Assembly: GCF_000213175.1 (NCBI RefSeq)
Contig: NW_009799099.1
Coordinates: forward strand, 4,342,473-4,406,472
Length of the DNA stretch: 64,000 nt
Reading direction: 5' to 3'
Source: Neurospora tetrasperma FGSC 2508
Taxonomy: Eukaryota; Ascomycota; Sordariomycetes; Sordariales; Sordariaceae
Positions within the stretch are counted from its first letter, which is position 1. Every line of letters begins with the position of its first letter. The notes beneath the pieces are model-generated. The model did no database searches and was not told where the DNA came from. It was given only the letters and a program-made list of their open reading frames with translations. Shown here piece after piece: positions 1 to 11,791 of the stretch. The translations under genes and the position numbers were made by a program.

Positions 1-3000
1 TATTAGGAATTAAGAAATGGTTTAGGGCCTTTAGGAAAGCCCGGTAGAAATTAAATCCTTAGACGAAACGGATTATCCGGCAATATAGCTATTAGAAAAA
101 TAAAATCCAAGACCCTATAATACTTATAGAGGTTACTACTATAAAAGAAAGGAAAAAGGATTAATAATTCAAAATTATAACCTATTAAAAGAATTATTAG
201 GCTCTTATATTAATAAATTCCGGAACTTAATTAAATTCTATTTTACCTAAGTTCGTTACTCAATTAAAAATTCCCTAAAAGAAGAAGAAGGTTCCCTTCG
301 TAGTAAAAAGACTTTTCAAAATATAAATCGTAAAACAGGAAATATTATTACTCCCTATTATAGTAAAAGGTAAGACGATCGAAATTAATTTTAACGTCGT
401 AGAAATAGGGCTATTTAAGGATATAATCCTAAGGTATTTATAATATATAGTATATAACCCAAATATTAGTTAGAAGGAAAGTAGCCGCCTATATCCTAAA
501 ACGTACCCAATTATTAATAAAAAACCTAAAATACAATAGGAAGTAAATTAGGGAGGTAATATTCCTATAGCCCTACTATAAATAGTATAAGAAATTATAA
601 TTTATATTATTAATAAAAGTAGTAAAATTATAGAAGAAGGGTTAATAATATTAGTAGAAGTATCGGTAATTAACGCTTAATATAAATTCGATTACTATTA
701 GAATTAATAGGCGGAGAAGCCGAAGATAGTAATCTTAATAAAATACCGAGGATACCCGGCTTTTATTAATAAATACTTTAAAGGATTACCGTTATAAGGA
801 TTATAGGACTATAAAATTAAGCTTAAGGAAAGAACTAAATTCAAATTCTTTAAAATATATTATACCAACGAAAAATAAAATATAGAATTAAAGAAGTATT
901 TAGATGAAAATTTAAAATAAAAATATATTTAAGAATTTATATCGCTAATAGGGTACCCTATCCTCTTTATACTGAAGAAAGATAGAAAATTATGTTTTTA
1001 TATAAATTATAGTTAATTGAATTAAGAGATCATAAAAAATAATTATCCCCTACTACTAATTTTATATATCCGAAATTAATTAGGAGGAGTATAATACTTT
1101 ATATACTTTAATTTACCTATTACCTATACTTATATCCGAATTAAGGAAAGAGATAAATAGAAGATAGTATTTTATATTCTTTATAAATACTATAAATATT
1201 TTATTATACCCTTCGGGTTAATTAATATACTTATAATATTCTAATTTATTATTAATTATACAATTCGACCCTACTTCGATAAATTCGCTATTTACTATTT
1301 AAATAATATTTTTATTTATTATAAAATTCTTACGGAATATAAAGAATATATAGAAAAAGTATTAAACGTATTATACAAATATAAATTCTTTATTAATATA
1401 GAGAAAAGCGAATTCTATATAAAAGAAATTATATTTTTTAGATATTTAATTTCGGAGAACAAAATTAGAATAGAATTAAATAAAGTAGAAGCCGTATAAA
1501 ATTAATTAATATTTAAGAACGCAACTAAAGTCTACGGATTCCTAGGGTTTATTAATTTCTATTATATATTTATATAGAATTATAGGAAGATTGCTAAATT
1601 ACTATACAAATTTACTAGGAAAAAGGCCGTCTTTATATAGGGAAAAACGGAAGAGGAAACTTTTAGGGCTATTTATAATATAATTACTATAAACCCTATA
1701 TTAAAATTTCCTAACCTAAATAAACCCTTTGAAATTAAAACCGATGTATTGGATTATACTATCGGAGGATAATTGGAATAACGTAACGAATATAGGAAAT
1801 TATATTCTATAACTTTCTTCTTAAAGAAATTAGAAGCACCCTATTATAATTATCCTATCTATAATAAAGAATTCTTAATTATTATCGAAATATTTTAAAA
1901 ATAGAGGCTATACCTTAATAAAACTATATATAAAGTATAAATCTATACCGACTATAATTATCTTTAATACTTTATAATTACAAAGGTATTTAACGGCCGT
2001 TAAATACGCTAGGCCGAATTCTTATTAGAATTCAATTTTAAAATTAATTATAAAAAGGGATTGGAAAATACTCGCGCCGACGTACTAAACCGGTAGGCAA
2101 ACTATATAAAAAACGCTATAGAAGTTTTTATATTTTTATTCTAAGAATAATTAAATAGATTATTCGTATACCCCCTATAGGAATAAGTAGAATATTTCGC
2201 TATTTATAGGGTTAAAATATAAGACTTTAGGTTTTATACTACGGTTATTACCCCTAAGGAATAATAGAAATAGGAGAATAGCTAAAAAGACGGAGCTATC
2301 CTTTTGAATAATAAATTATAGTACTATAATAAGGGCTACGTTTAATTTAAATAGTGCGAAGCGCTTATTATAAGGATATATACGTTTAAGATAGGAAAAT
2401 ATATAAGTATCGCTAAAATTATAGTACGGATATAGCAATACTACAACTTTCTAGGAATAAAAACCGAAGTAGCTCGAATATTATAGGCCTATAAGCGTTA
2501 TAGTAAAATTAGGGTTATAAAATATAAACTATATAAATTCTTCGAACCCTTAGAAATTACAGAGAAGCTATAAAACTTAATAACTATAGATTTTATTACT
2601 AAATTACTACTATCTATAAATATTATAATAAAAATTATTTATAATAGTATTTTAGTAAATAGATTAATTAAGTAGAATTACTTCTTACCCTATAAGAAGA
2701 CGTAATTAATAGAGTAACTTATAAATATAATCTATTAGAACGTTACTTTAATATACAATTAACTGAAGGAATAGATTACGGATAGGGATACTAAATTCGC
2801 GTCCAAATTTTAGTAAATATTAATAACCAAATTCGGTACTAAGAATAAAATATTAATAGCGTATTACCTGCAAATAAATAAATAAACGGAAAGGATTAAT
2901 TAAATTATAGAATAATATTTGAGGAATTATATTAATTTTGAATAAAGTAATCAGGTAGAATTATTACCTATAGTACAATTAGTATATAATACCTCCCCTA

Positions 3001-3550
3001 CGGAAATTACTAAAATTTCACCTTTCTTTACAAATTACGGGTATAAATTAGAACTTTTAGAAAGATTAAATACGAACGTCCCTAAAGCTTTAATTAAAGC
3101 TAAGAAATTATATATATTATATAAAAAGTTCAAAGGAAAATTAAAATTCGTTAAACAAAAAATAAACCAATATTTCAACCTAAAAAGGCTCGAGGGACTT
3201 CGCTTTAAAGAAGGGAATAAAATCCTTTTATCTATTAAAAATTTTAAAATAAAAAGACCCAATAAGAAATTTAACGACCGACGGGTAGGGCTATTTAAAA
3301 TTAAAAAGAAAATCTCTAATATAGTATATTAATTAGATATTCCTAAAATTATAAAACTAAAATTATATTTATTCTACATCGTATTATTAGAATTAATACT
3401 TAAAAATATATAAATTAATATACGAATTAATATTAAGAATGAAGAAAAAGAATAAAATATAGAACAAATCTTAAATTTAAAGATAGAGGAAGGAGAATTA
3501 AAATACCTTATTAAATAAAATAGATTTAGCCCCGAAAATAATATGTAAAA
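1..3550 (+). mobile_element. Ty3/gypsy LTR retrotransposon relic, RIP-decayed
   Basis: This is a fossil Ty3/gypsy element whose pol order can still be made out on the plus strand. A gag/protease part appears to lie left of about 0.9 kb, reverse transcriptase at about 0.9-1.7 kb, RNase H at about 1.7-2.1 kb and integrase at about 2.4-3.1 kb, with a tail to about 3.55 kb. The element runs off the left edge of the window, and I could not find a matching pair of terminal repeats. It is thoroughly broken, with very many in-frame stops throughout, as expected of RIP (C-to-T changes on both strands, TpA excess). RIP can do this in one or a few crosses, so the decay is not a clock. The right end is approximate. 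Confidence 0.8.
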
Positions 3551-4689
3551 ACCCGTTAGGAATTTGAATTGTCCTAAAAAATTAGAGGAATTCTACCGGA
3601 AGAACCCGGATCGGCCGGGGCAAAAGGATTACCCAACTAAAAAAAAGGGAAGGCAAATACATTTAACGAAATTTAATTAACGGGCGGAAAGGAAATAAAT
3701 TTCCCTACCGGCTATTTTACAAATAATAATTTTAATTCTAAACTAACCGCCCGCTCCTTTACTTCTAAAACTTTTAATTTAATTATACTACAAAAAAATA
3801 ATTTACAACCCTGAAAATTAAATTTTATCATTACTATTCTAAATCTAATAATTAAGCAATTTATATTTTTAAATCCTTCTATTAAGTATTAATCTATTTT
3901 AAACGCTCCTCGATAGAACGAAGAAACTTATCCTTCATTCGCTAAACCTAATCGAAGGTCGTAATAATACTAACTACTAGAAATTATTAGCAATACCTAT
4001 AACCCTAATAAAAAGGAACCTTATATTCTATATTAATATTAATAATTTTATAAGAATATACCTATTATATATATTTAGCGTACTTTCTATTATTAAAAAT
4101 CTTTTTATAAGGAAGATAATAATTAGTATAGTAAATATAAAGTATAATAATAATTCTAAAACGCTCAATATTAGTAACTAAATTTTAACGTTTAAACACC
4201 GACCGGGAAGGATATTTCTAAACGCAAGAAAATAATATACTTAAATAATAAAGGAAAAAGAATAACTTACTATAATTAGAATAACGGAAGACATAGTATA
4301 TAAAAATATAAATTATAGTAGTAAAGAACTAATAAGCTATTAAAAACGTCGGTTAAGGAGGAGAAGTATTGTATTACAAATTTAAAGTAAATATACGGAC
4401 CAATTAGACCATTAGTAGTACAAGCAACCTAAAAAGGCTAACTTATATAATTATAAGCTAAAGTAGGGTTAAAAAAGGCGTTAGAAATAGGGCTTATACT
4501 AATGAATTAATTCCAGGCTTATACTAGTAAGCTAATTCCAGGCTTATACTAATAAGCTAATTCCGGACTCACAATAGTAAACCAACGCCGGGCTTACAGA
4601 ATAAACTAGTATTATAATAATACAAGTAAGCCAACTATAGAATAAACGATACGGGAAGTATAAAAGGACGACTAGAGAACTCAGATTGT
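3551..4689. other. AT-rich spacer between two element relics
   Basis: This is very AT-rich, RIP-like sequence without a recognisable coding family. A short, less decayed GC-containing patch lies around 3600-3740. The 25-bp tandem repeat at 4491-4609 is listed separately. I see no gene here. Confidence 0.6.
4491..4609. repeat. 25-bp tandem repeat, about 4.5 copies
   Basis: Four consecutive 25-base units begin at 4491, 4516, 4541 and 4566, each starting with ggcttatact or a close variant. A partial fifth unit starts at 4591. The copies differ mainly by C/T and G/A changes. The array lies just left of the copia relic and could be part of its terminal repeat or an independent satellite. Confidence 0.75.
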
Positions 4690-7600
4690 TAAATAGTTTA
4701 ATAGTAGTTAATACAACTTAATTATTATTATTAAGACTAGTATTACGAGCATACTTATTATAAACCCTTTAGCTTCACCGAACGATTCTAATAGTTCTTA
4801 CCTTCAGTTATCTCATTTAGGCAGATTAGACTGCCGTTCGTTATATTCTAGTCTCCGCCTTACTATCGATTTTTTTAATTATCCCCTAATTAGAATCCCC
4901 GGTAGAAATACAGTATCGAATCTAATAGTCGTTATAGACCGCTAGTCTAGGAAGGTATAACTATATTATCTACCAGATTGGATAGCGGACTTAATTATCG
5001 TTATACTAATATTGTTATTTAATAGTCTTAAACTTTATTACTAAATCCAACTAAGGGTAATTGAATATAATAATAAAATAATTATAAATATACCCTATAT
5101 TACTACCTTCTTGATAAAACGAAGTACGGTTTTCGAGCCCTCGGCTCTGTATACCTAAGTATAGAACGGTAGCGCTGAGCGTTCGGAGGGTATAATTAGG
5201 GAAAAGTCAGTGGTAATAAGAAAATTAGTAAATTTACTATAAAAATTTTAAAAAAGAAATAATAATAGTAATAGTATATTTATTAAACCTAACTCTATAA
5301 TAAGAATTTAATTGGAAGTCTTTAGAAAAACGCTTTATTACGTATATAGTTAATTATAATAGCGGTTAGTAGAAACTAGTACTATAATTATCCTACTTTA
5401 AAGTCTATAGTTGTAAAGTATTTGCGCTTACGGTCGATATTCTACGCGGTTAGAAGCGGATTTAAAAGTTCAAACGATGCGCTTAGGTAGGGTATTTAGT
5501 CGGTTACTAATTTAATAATATCTATTATATTTAAAACCCGTATATAAATTAGGTCGTTATAATAACAGACGTAATTTTTAATAAGAATGAAGTCTTTATA
5601 AATAAAGTCGAAAAACTCTATAATACCCTTAATATCTCCGTTGAAAAATTAGTTATATAATTAAATAATATTTATTAATTAGAATTTAATATATCCAATC
5701 TACTACTAATTAGAAGTGCCAAAATAAAAGATAAGGAAATTAACCCGGTTATTAAATCCCTGCCCGCTGTTGATAGTACTATAATTTCCAAACCGACCGA
5801 ATTTATATATATATAAGAGGAGGAATAATAAAGAGAGGGTACTAGAATTCTAGTACTAAAATTACAACCATAAGATAATTAGTAGAATATAATAATAAAT
5901 AAAGAAGAGAAGACAGGTTATTTTATTCCCTTAGAAAGTCTAATATTATTTCTTATTAATAGTCTTAGCGCATTGTACCCCTAATGGAGCTAGCTAATAT
6001 ATAATAAATATTTCTATTAAATTGGGTCCTTTTTAATTACTTTAAATAAAATAAATATTAGATTATATAATAGGCGGCCTATTAATAAGGAAACCCTTAA
6101 TTAATTAAAACGTACGGTTATTAATAAGAAGGAGGAAGGAGAGAAGTTCTCCAACGATTCAAAATTAATTAAAGATATTATAGATTATTATAATGACTTT
6201 AATACTTTAGCTAATTTCTACTAATAAAAGTTCCCTCCTCCCCTTCGGATTTATAGAAACTTTAATTATTATTTATTTAATAATTTCTTTTATAAAGTGG
6301 AACGAAAATATATAAAAGATTACAAGGAGAAGAGGTTGTAAGCGTAGGTCAATAAGAATAAATAGTATACTAATACGGCCGCTAAGCTTCTTGACTTAAT
6401 ATAAATATATATATATATAAATTTAATATAAAAGCGTATTACTTTAAATATAAAGTCTATTTAATAGTTCGTAAAGATTAATAATTACGTAATAACGTAC
6501 GAGAAATATACGCTACTACCCTTACAATCTAATTATTTAGGATTATAATAGTAATTACCACCTATTTTAATTTTAAATTCAAGTAGTATAATACAATTAA
6601 TACCTTTATTAATATAATACTAAACAAGATAATCTATATAAAGCTACTATATAATTAGGAGTACAAGGATAAAGTACTAAAGCTATTGTACGCTTTATAT
6701 AAATTATAGTGCTTTCTATTATTCTAGTAGAAAGAGTTTATTAAAACTCTCGTAGAAATTAGCCTCACCCCTATCCCTATAGAATTATATATATTAATTA
6801 AAGAGAGTATTTTTATCTTTTTTTATATTAATAATATTATCTTCGTTTATAAACTAAAATACTTACTATTAGTAGAGGGAGTAGTTATTACTCTTAAATA
6901 ATACTACTAACTAATTAGTAATTAAAATATCTAATAATTCTTAGGCATTAAAGTTATTCGAGACCGCCTGTACTATTTACTTTAGTTATTATAGCGAGAA
7001 TATACACTTAAAATAACCGAAGGAGTTAAATAGAGGAGGAAACCCCCTAATACCCCTATAATAATTAAAGAGTTTATTTTCTAACTCTAATCCTCTATAT
7101 AATATATAATTAAATTATATTAATAGGCTATCAGTATAGTTTTATACTTTACTATCATTATTAAACCTAATATTACTTTTATACTATTCCGGCTAACCTA
7201 CTTCTTAATTAACCCCAAACTAATTTATTACTTCGTAATTAACCGAGTAAAGGTATACCTTCATAGTACTAATTATTACGCCCTCTAATTAGGAGGAGGT
7301 AACGAATTTAAAGTCTATATTAATACGTTTTTTACTAATAATACTAACAACCGAAGAAGTTTATAAAGATTCGCAATATAGTTATTCAATAGTATAATCG
7401 ACTAGTATATTAATAAGTAAGATACGGTTATTACTTTAATAATCGAAATAGAATTGTTGTCCTTCGTTTAAGGAGTAAAGGAAAGTATATAAGTAAAGAG
7501 GCTATTTAATTCCCTTACCCTTCGATTTAGGATTGAAATTATCCTCCTCAATTGTAATAATAAATAGATAATACGCTTTATTACTAAAGAGAATTCCAAA

Positions 7601-7920
7601 CTCTAGACTAAGCTTAAATACATTAATATTTATAATTATTAATTTAAAAAAAGTTAATAATATGGTATTATTAATATATATTATATACCTACTAGTAAGA
7701 TAATCGCCGACGGATTTATTAAAGTGCTCAATACGTATAAGTATTAAGAGTTTATAAAGTAGTTTAATATAGTAGATATTAGAAAAAGATAAGGGGAAAG
7801 AAGGAAGTTAGTAATAATAGAAGCAGATTATTTAATTGTAATCGACGAAGAGGATTGGTTAGAGAGAGCAATTAAGGGATAAAAATTTAGAATAGTATTA
7901 TTATAAGTATAAATAGCCTT
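4690..7920 (+). mobile_element. Ty1/copia LTR retrotransposon relic, RIP-decayed
   Basis: This is a fossil Ty1/copia element on the plus strand. A gag-like part is suggested from about 4.76 kb. Reverse transcriptase is recognisable at about 6.5-7.05 kb, including the catalytic-site region that reads YINN where active copies have a YVDD-type box, followed by an FLGI-type motif. Copia-type RNase H follows to about 7.8 kb and ends in the family's typical ADGxxK-like stretch. The element is heavily broken throughout by RIP-type change. A possible left terminal repeat begins near 4690, but no clear right-hand partner was found, so both ends are approximate. Decay by RIP gives no usable age. Confidence 0.75.
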
Positions 7921-8004
7921 CCTATACTATATGGTTGAAATGACCTCTAAAAATTTAGAGGTATTAATATAGTAATTTAGTTTTATAAAGAGGAAAAAAG
8001 AGTA

Positions 8005-8090
8005 AAAAGATCGGTCCTAGCAGGATTCGAACTTACAACCTTCAAATATATTATTTAGAAGTAATCTACTAACTATACTTCTAAATATAT
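8005..8090 (-). pseudogene. tRNA-like relic 1, RIP-decayed
   Basis: Read on the minus strand, a D-arm-like stretch is followed by an anticodon-arm-like hairpin and a clear T-arm with the loop GTTCGAATC, then TAGGACC as a plausible 3' acceptor strand. The T-stem pairs except at positions explained by C-to-T or G-to-A change. The 5' acceptor strand does not match convincingly, so I call it a decayed tRNA relic and assign no amino acid. Confidence 0.4.
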
Positions 8091-8099
8091 TTAAAAGAT

Positions 8100-8170
8100 A
8101 GTAAACGGATAATTAAGAATAATACCTCAACGCTCTAATTATTAAACTATAGAATTTAATAGTTTAATTA
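8100..8170 (-). pseudogene. tRNA-like relic 2, RIP-decayed
   Basis: On the minus strand the segment TAGTTTAATAATTAGAGC strongly resembles a tRNA D-arm (TAGTTTAGTGGTTAGAGC type) with RIP-like G-to-A changes. No clear T-arm or acceptor pairing remains. It lies immediately upstream, in transcription sense, of the other relic. Confidence 0.3.
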
Positions 8171-8344
8171 TTAAAAAGGGTACTATTAACCTTCTTTATT
8201 AATAGATAAAGGGAGTAGGTAATACTTTTAAAAGTAACTACTAGAAAAGAAATAGGAAGGGTATAGAATTTATAAATAGCTTCAAAGACGATAGCTTCCC
8301 TAAATTCTAATTTAATTGGGAGAGTGTATTAAATAAAAGAGGTA

Positions 8345-9043
8345 ATTAAGGTAGCCAGCCCAGACCTTACATAAACGGGCCACGCTGGCATTACTCCAAT
8401 ACTAGATTTTCTATATGAGGGATTTCCCCAACACAGAGCTCTACACAATACACAGTCTGCACCCTCTACTGAATCAATACCCCTGCTCGTGCCCGTATTC
8501 TACAGAACGCAGAAAGCCTCCACCCTCCGCTGGTACCGATGCGGAGAATCCCTGTCATAGACGTATCATAGGGCAGCCCCAAGACGGAATTGGAGAAGGG
8601 GAGGGGCATAAGATGATCACCCCTGTCTCTCACTTAGGTGGTCTCCCCCTCAACCCCCTCCTCGTCTAACAGGATCGTCGTCAGGTCAACTCGTTTATTG
8701 GCGACATGAAGGACGGTTGGAGGAGGAACGGCTCGGCCTCAGTCCACCTTCCAGCCGATCCGTTCACCTCAAAAGACTCCGCCCTCCCTCATTCCTTATT
8801 CGAACCGCTTTTGTTCCTTTCCAATCCTCCTTGTCCACTCTTGTTCAACACGGGGTTAGATCCTTCGATATTTTCTATATAGTCCTTGCGAAGGATCTTT
8901 CCGTTGGCCTAAAGCGTGACAGTTCACAGATTGCCGGCCCTTCATAATCCCCAAATCTTGTTCATCTTGACCGCCACTTACACGACCAGTCATATGACAA
9001 CGAGACAGTGAATATTTGAGAGGACCACCACGGCTCTCCCAAC
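8345..9043. other. Chromatin-boundary-like transition and glutaminase upstream region
   Basis: Sequence changes within a few tens of bases from about 25% GC, RIP-decayed DNA to ordinary GC content. The rest is the presumed promoter and leader of the glutaminase gene. Short open frames here show no family motif and I see no other gene. Confidence 0.6.
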
Positions 9044-11791
9044 ATGAAGTTCGATTTCTTGGTGTTGGCCGCCGTAGCCAGCGCATCAACACTTACGCCC
9101 AACGTCCTGCCCTTGTTTGTTCGCAACCCGTACCTGAGTACATGGCTTGGAAGTGCTCGCAAAGCACCATGGGAAGACTGGCCCATGTTCTGGACCGGAT
9201 CTCATGTAAGTATTTGTCCTTTTTGAGACGAGCAAGGTATGTAGCTGATCCCTCTTGAAACTGGAAAAGCTGGGCTTTTCGGTCATGGCATCAATTCCCG
9301 ACTCCGGAAAGATCTATCCCCTCATCGGACGACCTCATGATTCGCTTCGTCGTGGACACAAGCTTTACAGTATCACCTTTCCCGAATACCTAGGACCTAC
9401 TTTCGACGCCTCGACCACGAACCTGACTTACCTTCTTCACGGATCTTCCTTAGACGAGCCAGTGAAAATCACACTTTCGTTCCTCTCCCCCATCACTCCG
9501 TCATCCACCCTCAGACAGTCGATACCTGCTGCGTATCTTACCATTATTGCCGAGGGTTGCTCCAACGTAACGATTTACACCGACGCCAATGGCGAATGGG
9601 TCAGCGGGAACAGGGCGAACGAGATCAAGTGGGACCTGCACGAGCCCAAGGTACCGGAAGAAAGCGCTGAGAAAACCACGCCCATCAAGACGTGGAAGTG
9701 GTCACGTCAGACAGAGCAACATCTGACCGAGTTCTACGATCACGCCGAATGGGGAACCATGCACTTCACCGGTCCGGCTGATGCTCAACATGAAGCGGGC
9801 ACCTCTGGCCTTCTTCGTCAACACTTTGCTGAGAAGGGCTACCTGAGGAATCAAATTGACCGGGACTTCCGTCGCATCATGCAAGAAGAGCCCGTGTTCG
9901 CTTTTGCAAAGACCTTCAAACTGGCCGGAGAGTCCAAGAAGAAGGGCTGCTCAAAGACGGAAGACAGCGCGGTGTTCACCTTTGCCCTCATCCAAGACCC
10001 AGTGGTGCAATTCGCTTCTGCTAGGGGTCTGACTCTCATGAAGCCGTTCTGGGCTTCGCACTTCGCCTCACCCGACGAGCTGGTCCGTTACCACTACAAC
10101 GATTTCAAAACTGCGTCTTGGCTAGCTCGAAACTACTCTGATTCGCTAGCTCGTGATGCCTTTGAGTCCGGATCAGAGAGTTATCAGGATATCGCCGCGC
10201 TTTCTGCCCGCCAGGTTCTCGGTGCCACCCAGTTCTCCGGCACCCCTGATGATCCCATCATCTTCCTCAAGGAAATCTCGTCAAATGGCAACTTCCAAAC
10301 CGTAGACGTCATCTTCCCTGCCTTCCCATTTTTCCTCTACACGAACCCGAAGTGGCTCGGCTACCTTCTCGAACCGCTGCTTGAACACCAGCTGAGCGGG
10401 CAATATCCCAACGACTACAGCATGCACGACCTTGGCGCCCATTTCCCCAACGCGACTGGACACAGCGATGGCAACGACGAATACATGCCGGTTGAGGAGT
10501 GTGGAAACATGCTTATCATGGGATTGGCTCTCGCCAATGCCTTCCGCTACGATACCGAACCCGCCTTCGTCCAGGCCGCCGCACCTCATGCCGTTGCCAA
10601 CGCCATCTCGTCAGCCAAGGACTGGTCACGCTCCGTAGACGAATACGGTTTCGACCTAAGCGGACATCGCGACCGCAAAACTAATCTCCAAACCACCGGG
10701 TCCAAAGCCGCAGAAAAATGGCTTAGCCGCTCCTACTCCCTCTGGAAGCAATGGACCGGCTACCTCGTGCGCGAATCGCTGATCCCGCACAACCAGCTCT
10801 GTACTGATGATTTCGCTGGGTGGCTCGCTAACCAGACAAACCTGGCATTGAAAGGCATCATTGGCATCAAGGCCATGAGCGAGATCGCGGATATTGTTGG
10901 CCACGAAGACGAAGCTAAGCACTATAGAAAGGTTGCTGCTACTTACATTGACAAGTGGCAGGAGTACGGCATCTCGAGGGACCGGACTCATGCCAAGTTA
11001 GCGTATACGTGGTATGGATCTTGGACGACGATATATAACCTTTATGCGGACTCGTTATTGTGTTTCCATGTTCCTTCTTCTTCTTCTTCATCTTCGTCCT
11101 CCTCAATGAAGGAGCACCAAGACGAACGAAGAAAGCGGGGCTTCGGCCGATGGTTCGGCACAGCTGGCGACCAGAAACCCATTGGTGGCGGCGGTGACGG
11201 CGATCATGACAGTGGCGATACCGAAAAACCATTCATCCCGGACAAGGTTTACCAGATGCAAAGCGACTGGTACTCCGCCGTGCTACAAAAGTATGGCCTT
11301 CCGCTCGACTCGCGACACTTGTACACCAAGAGCGATTGGGAGTTTTTCGCGGCGGCAGTGACGGGGAAGAAGACGAGGATGGAGATGTTGGAGGCCATTT
11401 CGTTGTGGGTTAATGAGACTGTTACTGGTATGTTATGTCGTCATCCCCTCCCCGGTTTCTCGTCTCTCCCCAGCCCCATTTTGATCCTATTTTCTCATCA
11501 TCGTCAATGGAAGATTAGACTAACAGTAGCAATGCAATAGACCGTCCTCTAACCGACCTCTATGAGACCGAAGGCAATGGTGGTTATCCGGGCATTTACT
11601 TCATGGCGAGACCGGTGGTTGGTGGTCATTTTGCTTTCTTGGCGCTTGAAAGGGCTTGTGGGGGGAAGGCGGTGGAGGCGCTGAGGTTTATGGATGAGGA
11701 GCCGGCAGGGAAGAATGCGGTTGATGTTGATGAAGATTTAAAGGCTGATATGCTGGAGGCTAAACAGAAGGGGTGGGTTGGCGATCTTTGA
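9044..11791 (+). CDS. Secreted GtaA-type glutaminase (DUF5127/DUF4965/DUF1793 family)
   Basis: This gene is predicted to encode an 856-residue secreted enzyme of the fungal GtaA family, which hydrolyses L-glutamine to glutamate outside the cell. Exons are 9044-9205, 9270-11427 and 11541-11791. The first intron (64 bp) has a ctgat branch and is phase 0; the second starts GTATGT and is phase 1. The protein starts with a signal peptide (MKFDFLVLAAVASAS). The family layout follows: an N-terminal domain with NPYLSTWL and MASIPDSGKIYPLIG-like segments, then the six-hairpin region with the MQSDWY and RHLYTKSDWE motifs, and a C-terminal GIYFMARPVVGGHFAFL block. One oddity is a low-complexity insert at about residues 654-708 (a run of ten serines, a basic stretch, then Gly/Asp-rich sequence) between two conserved blocks normally close together. 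The family call is strong; the enzymatic activity comes from family knowledge. Confidence 0.88.
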
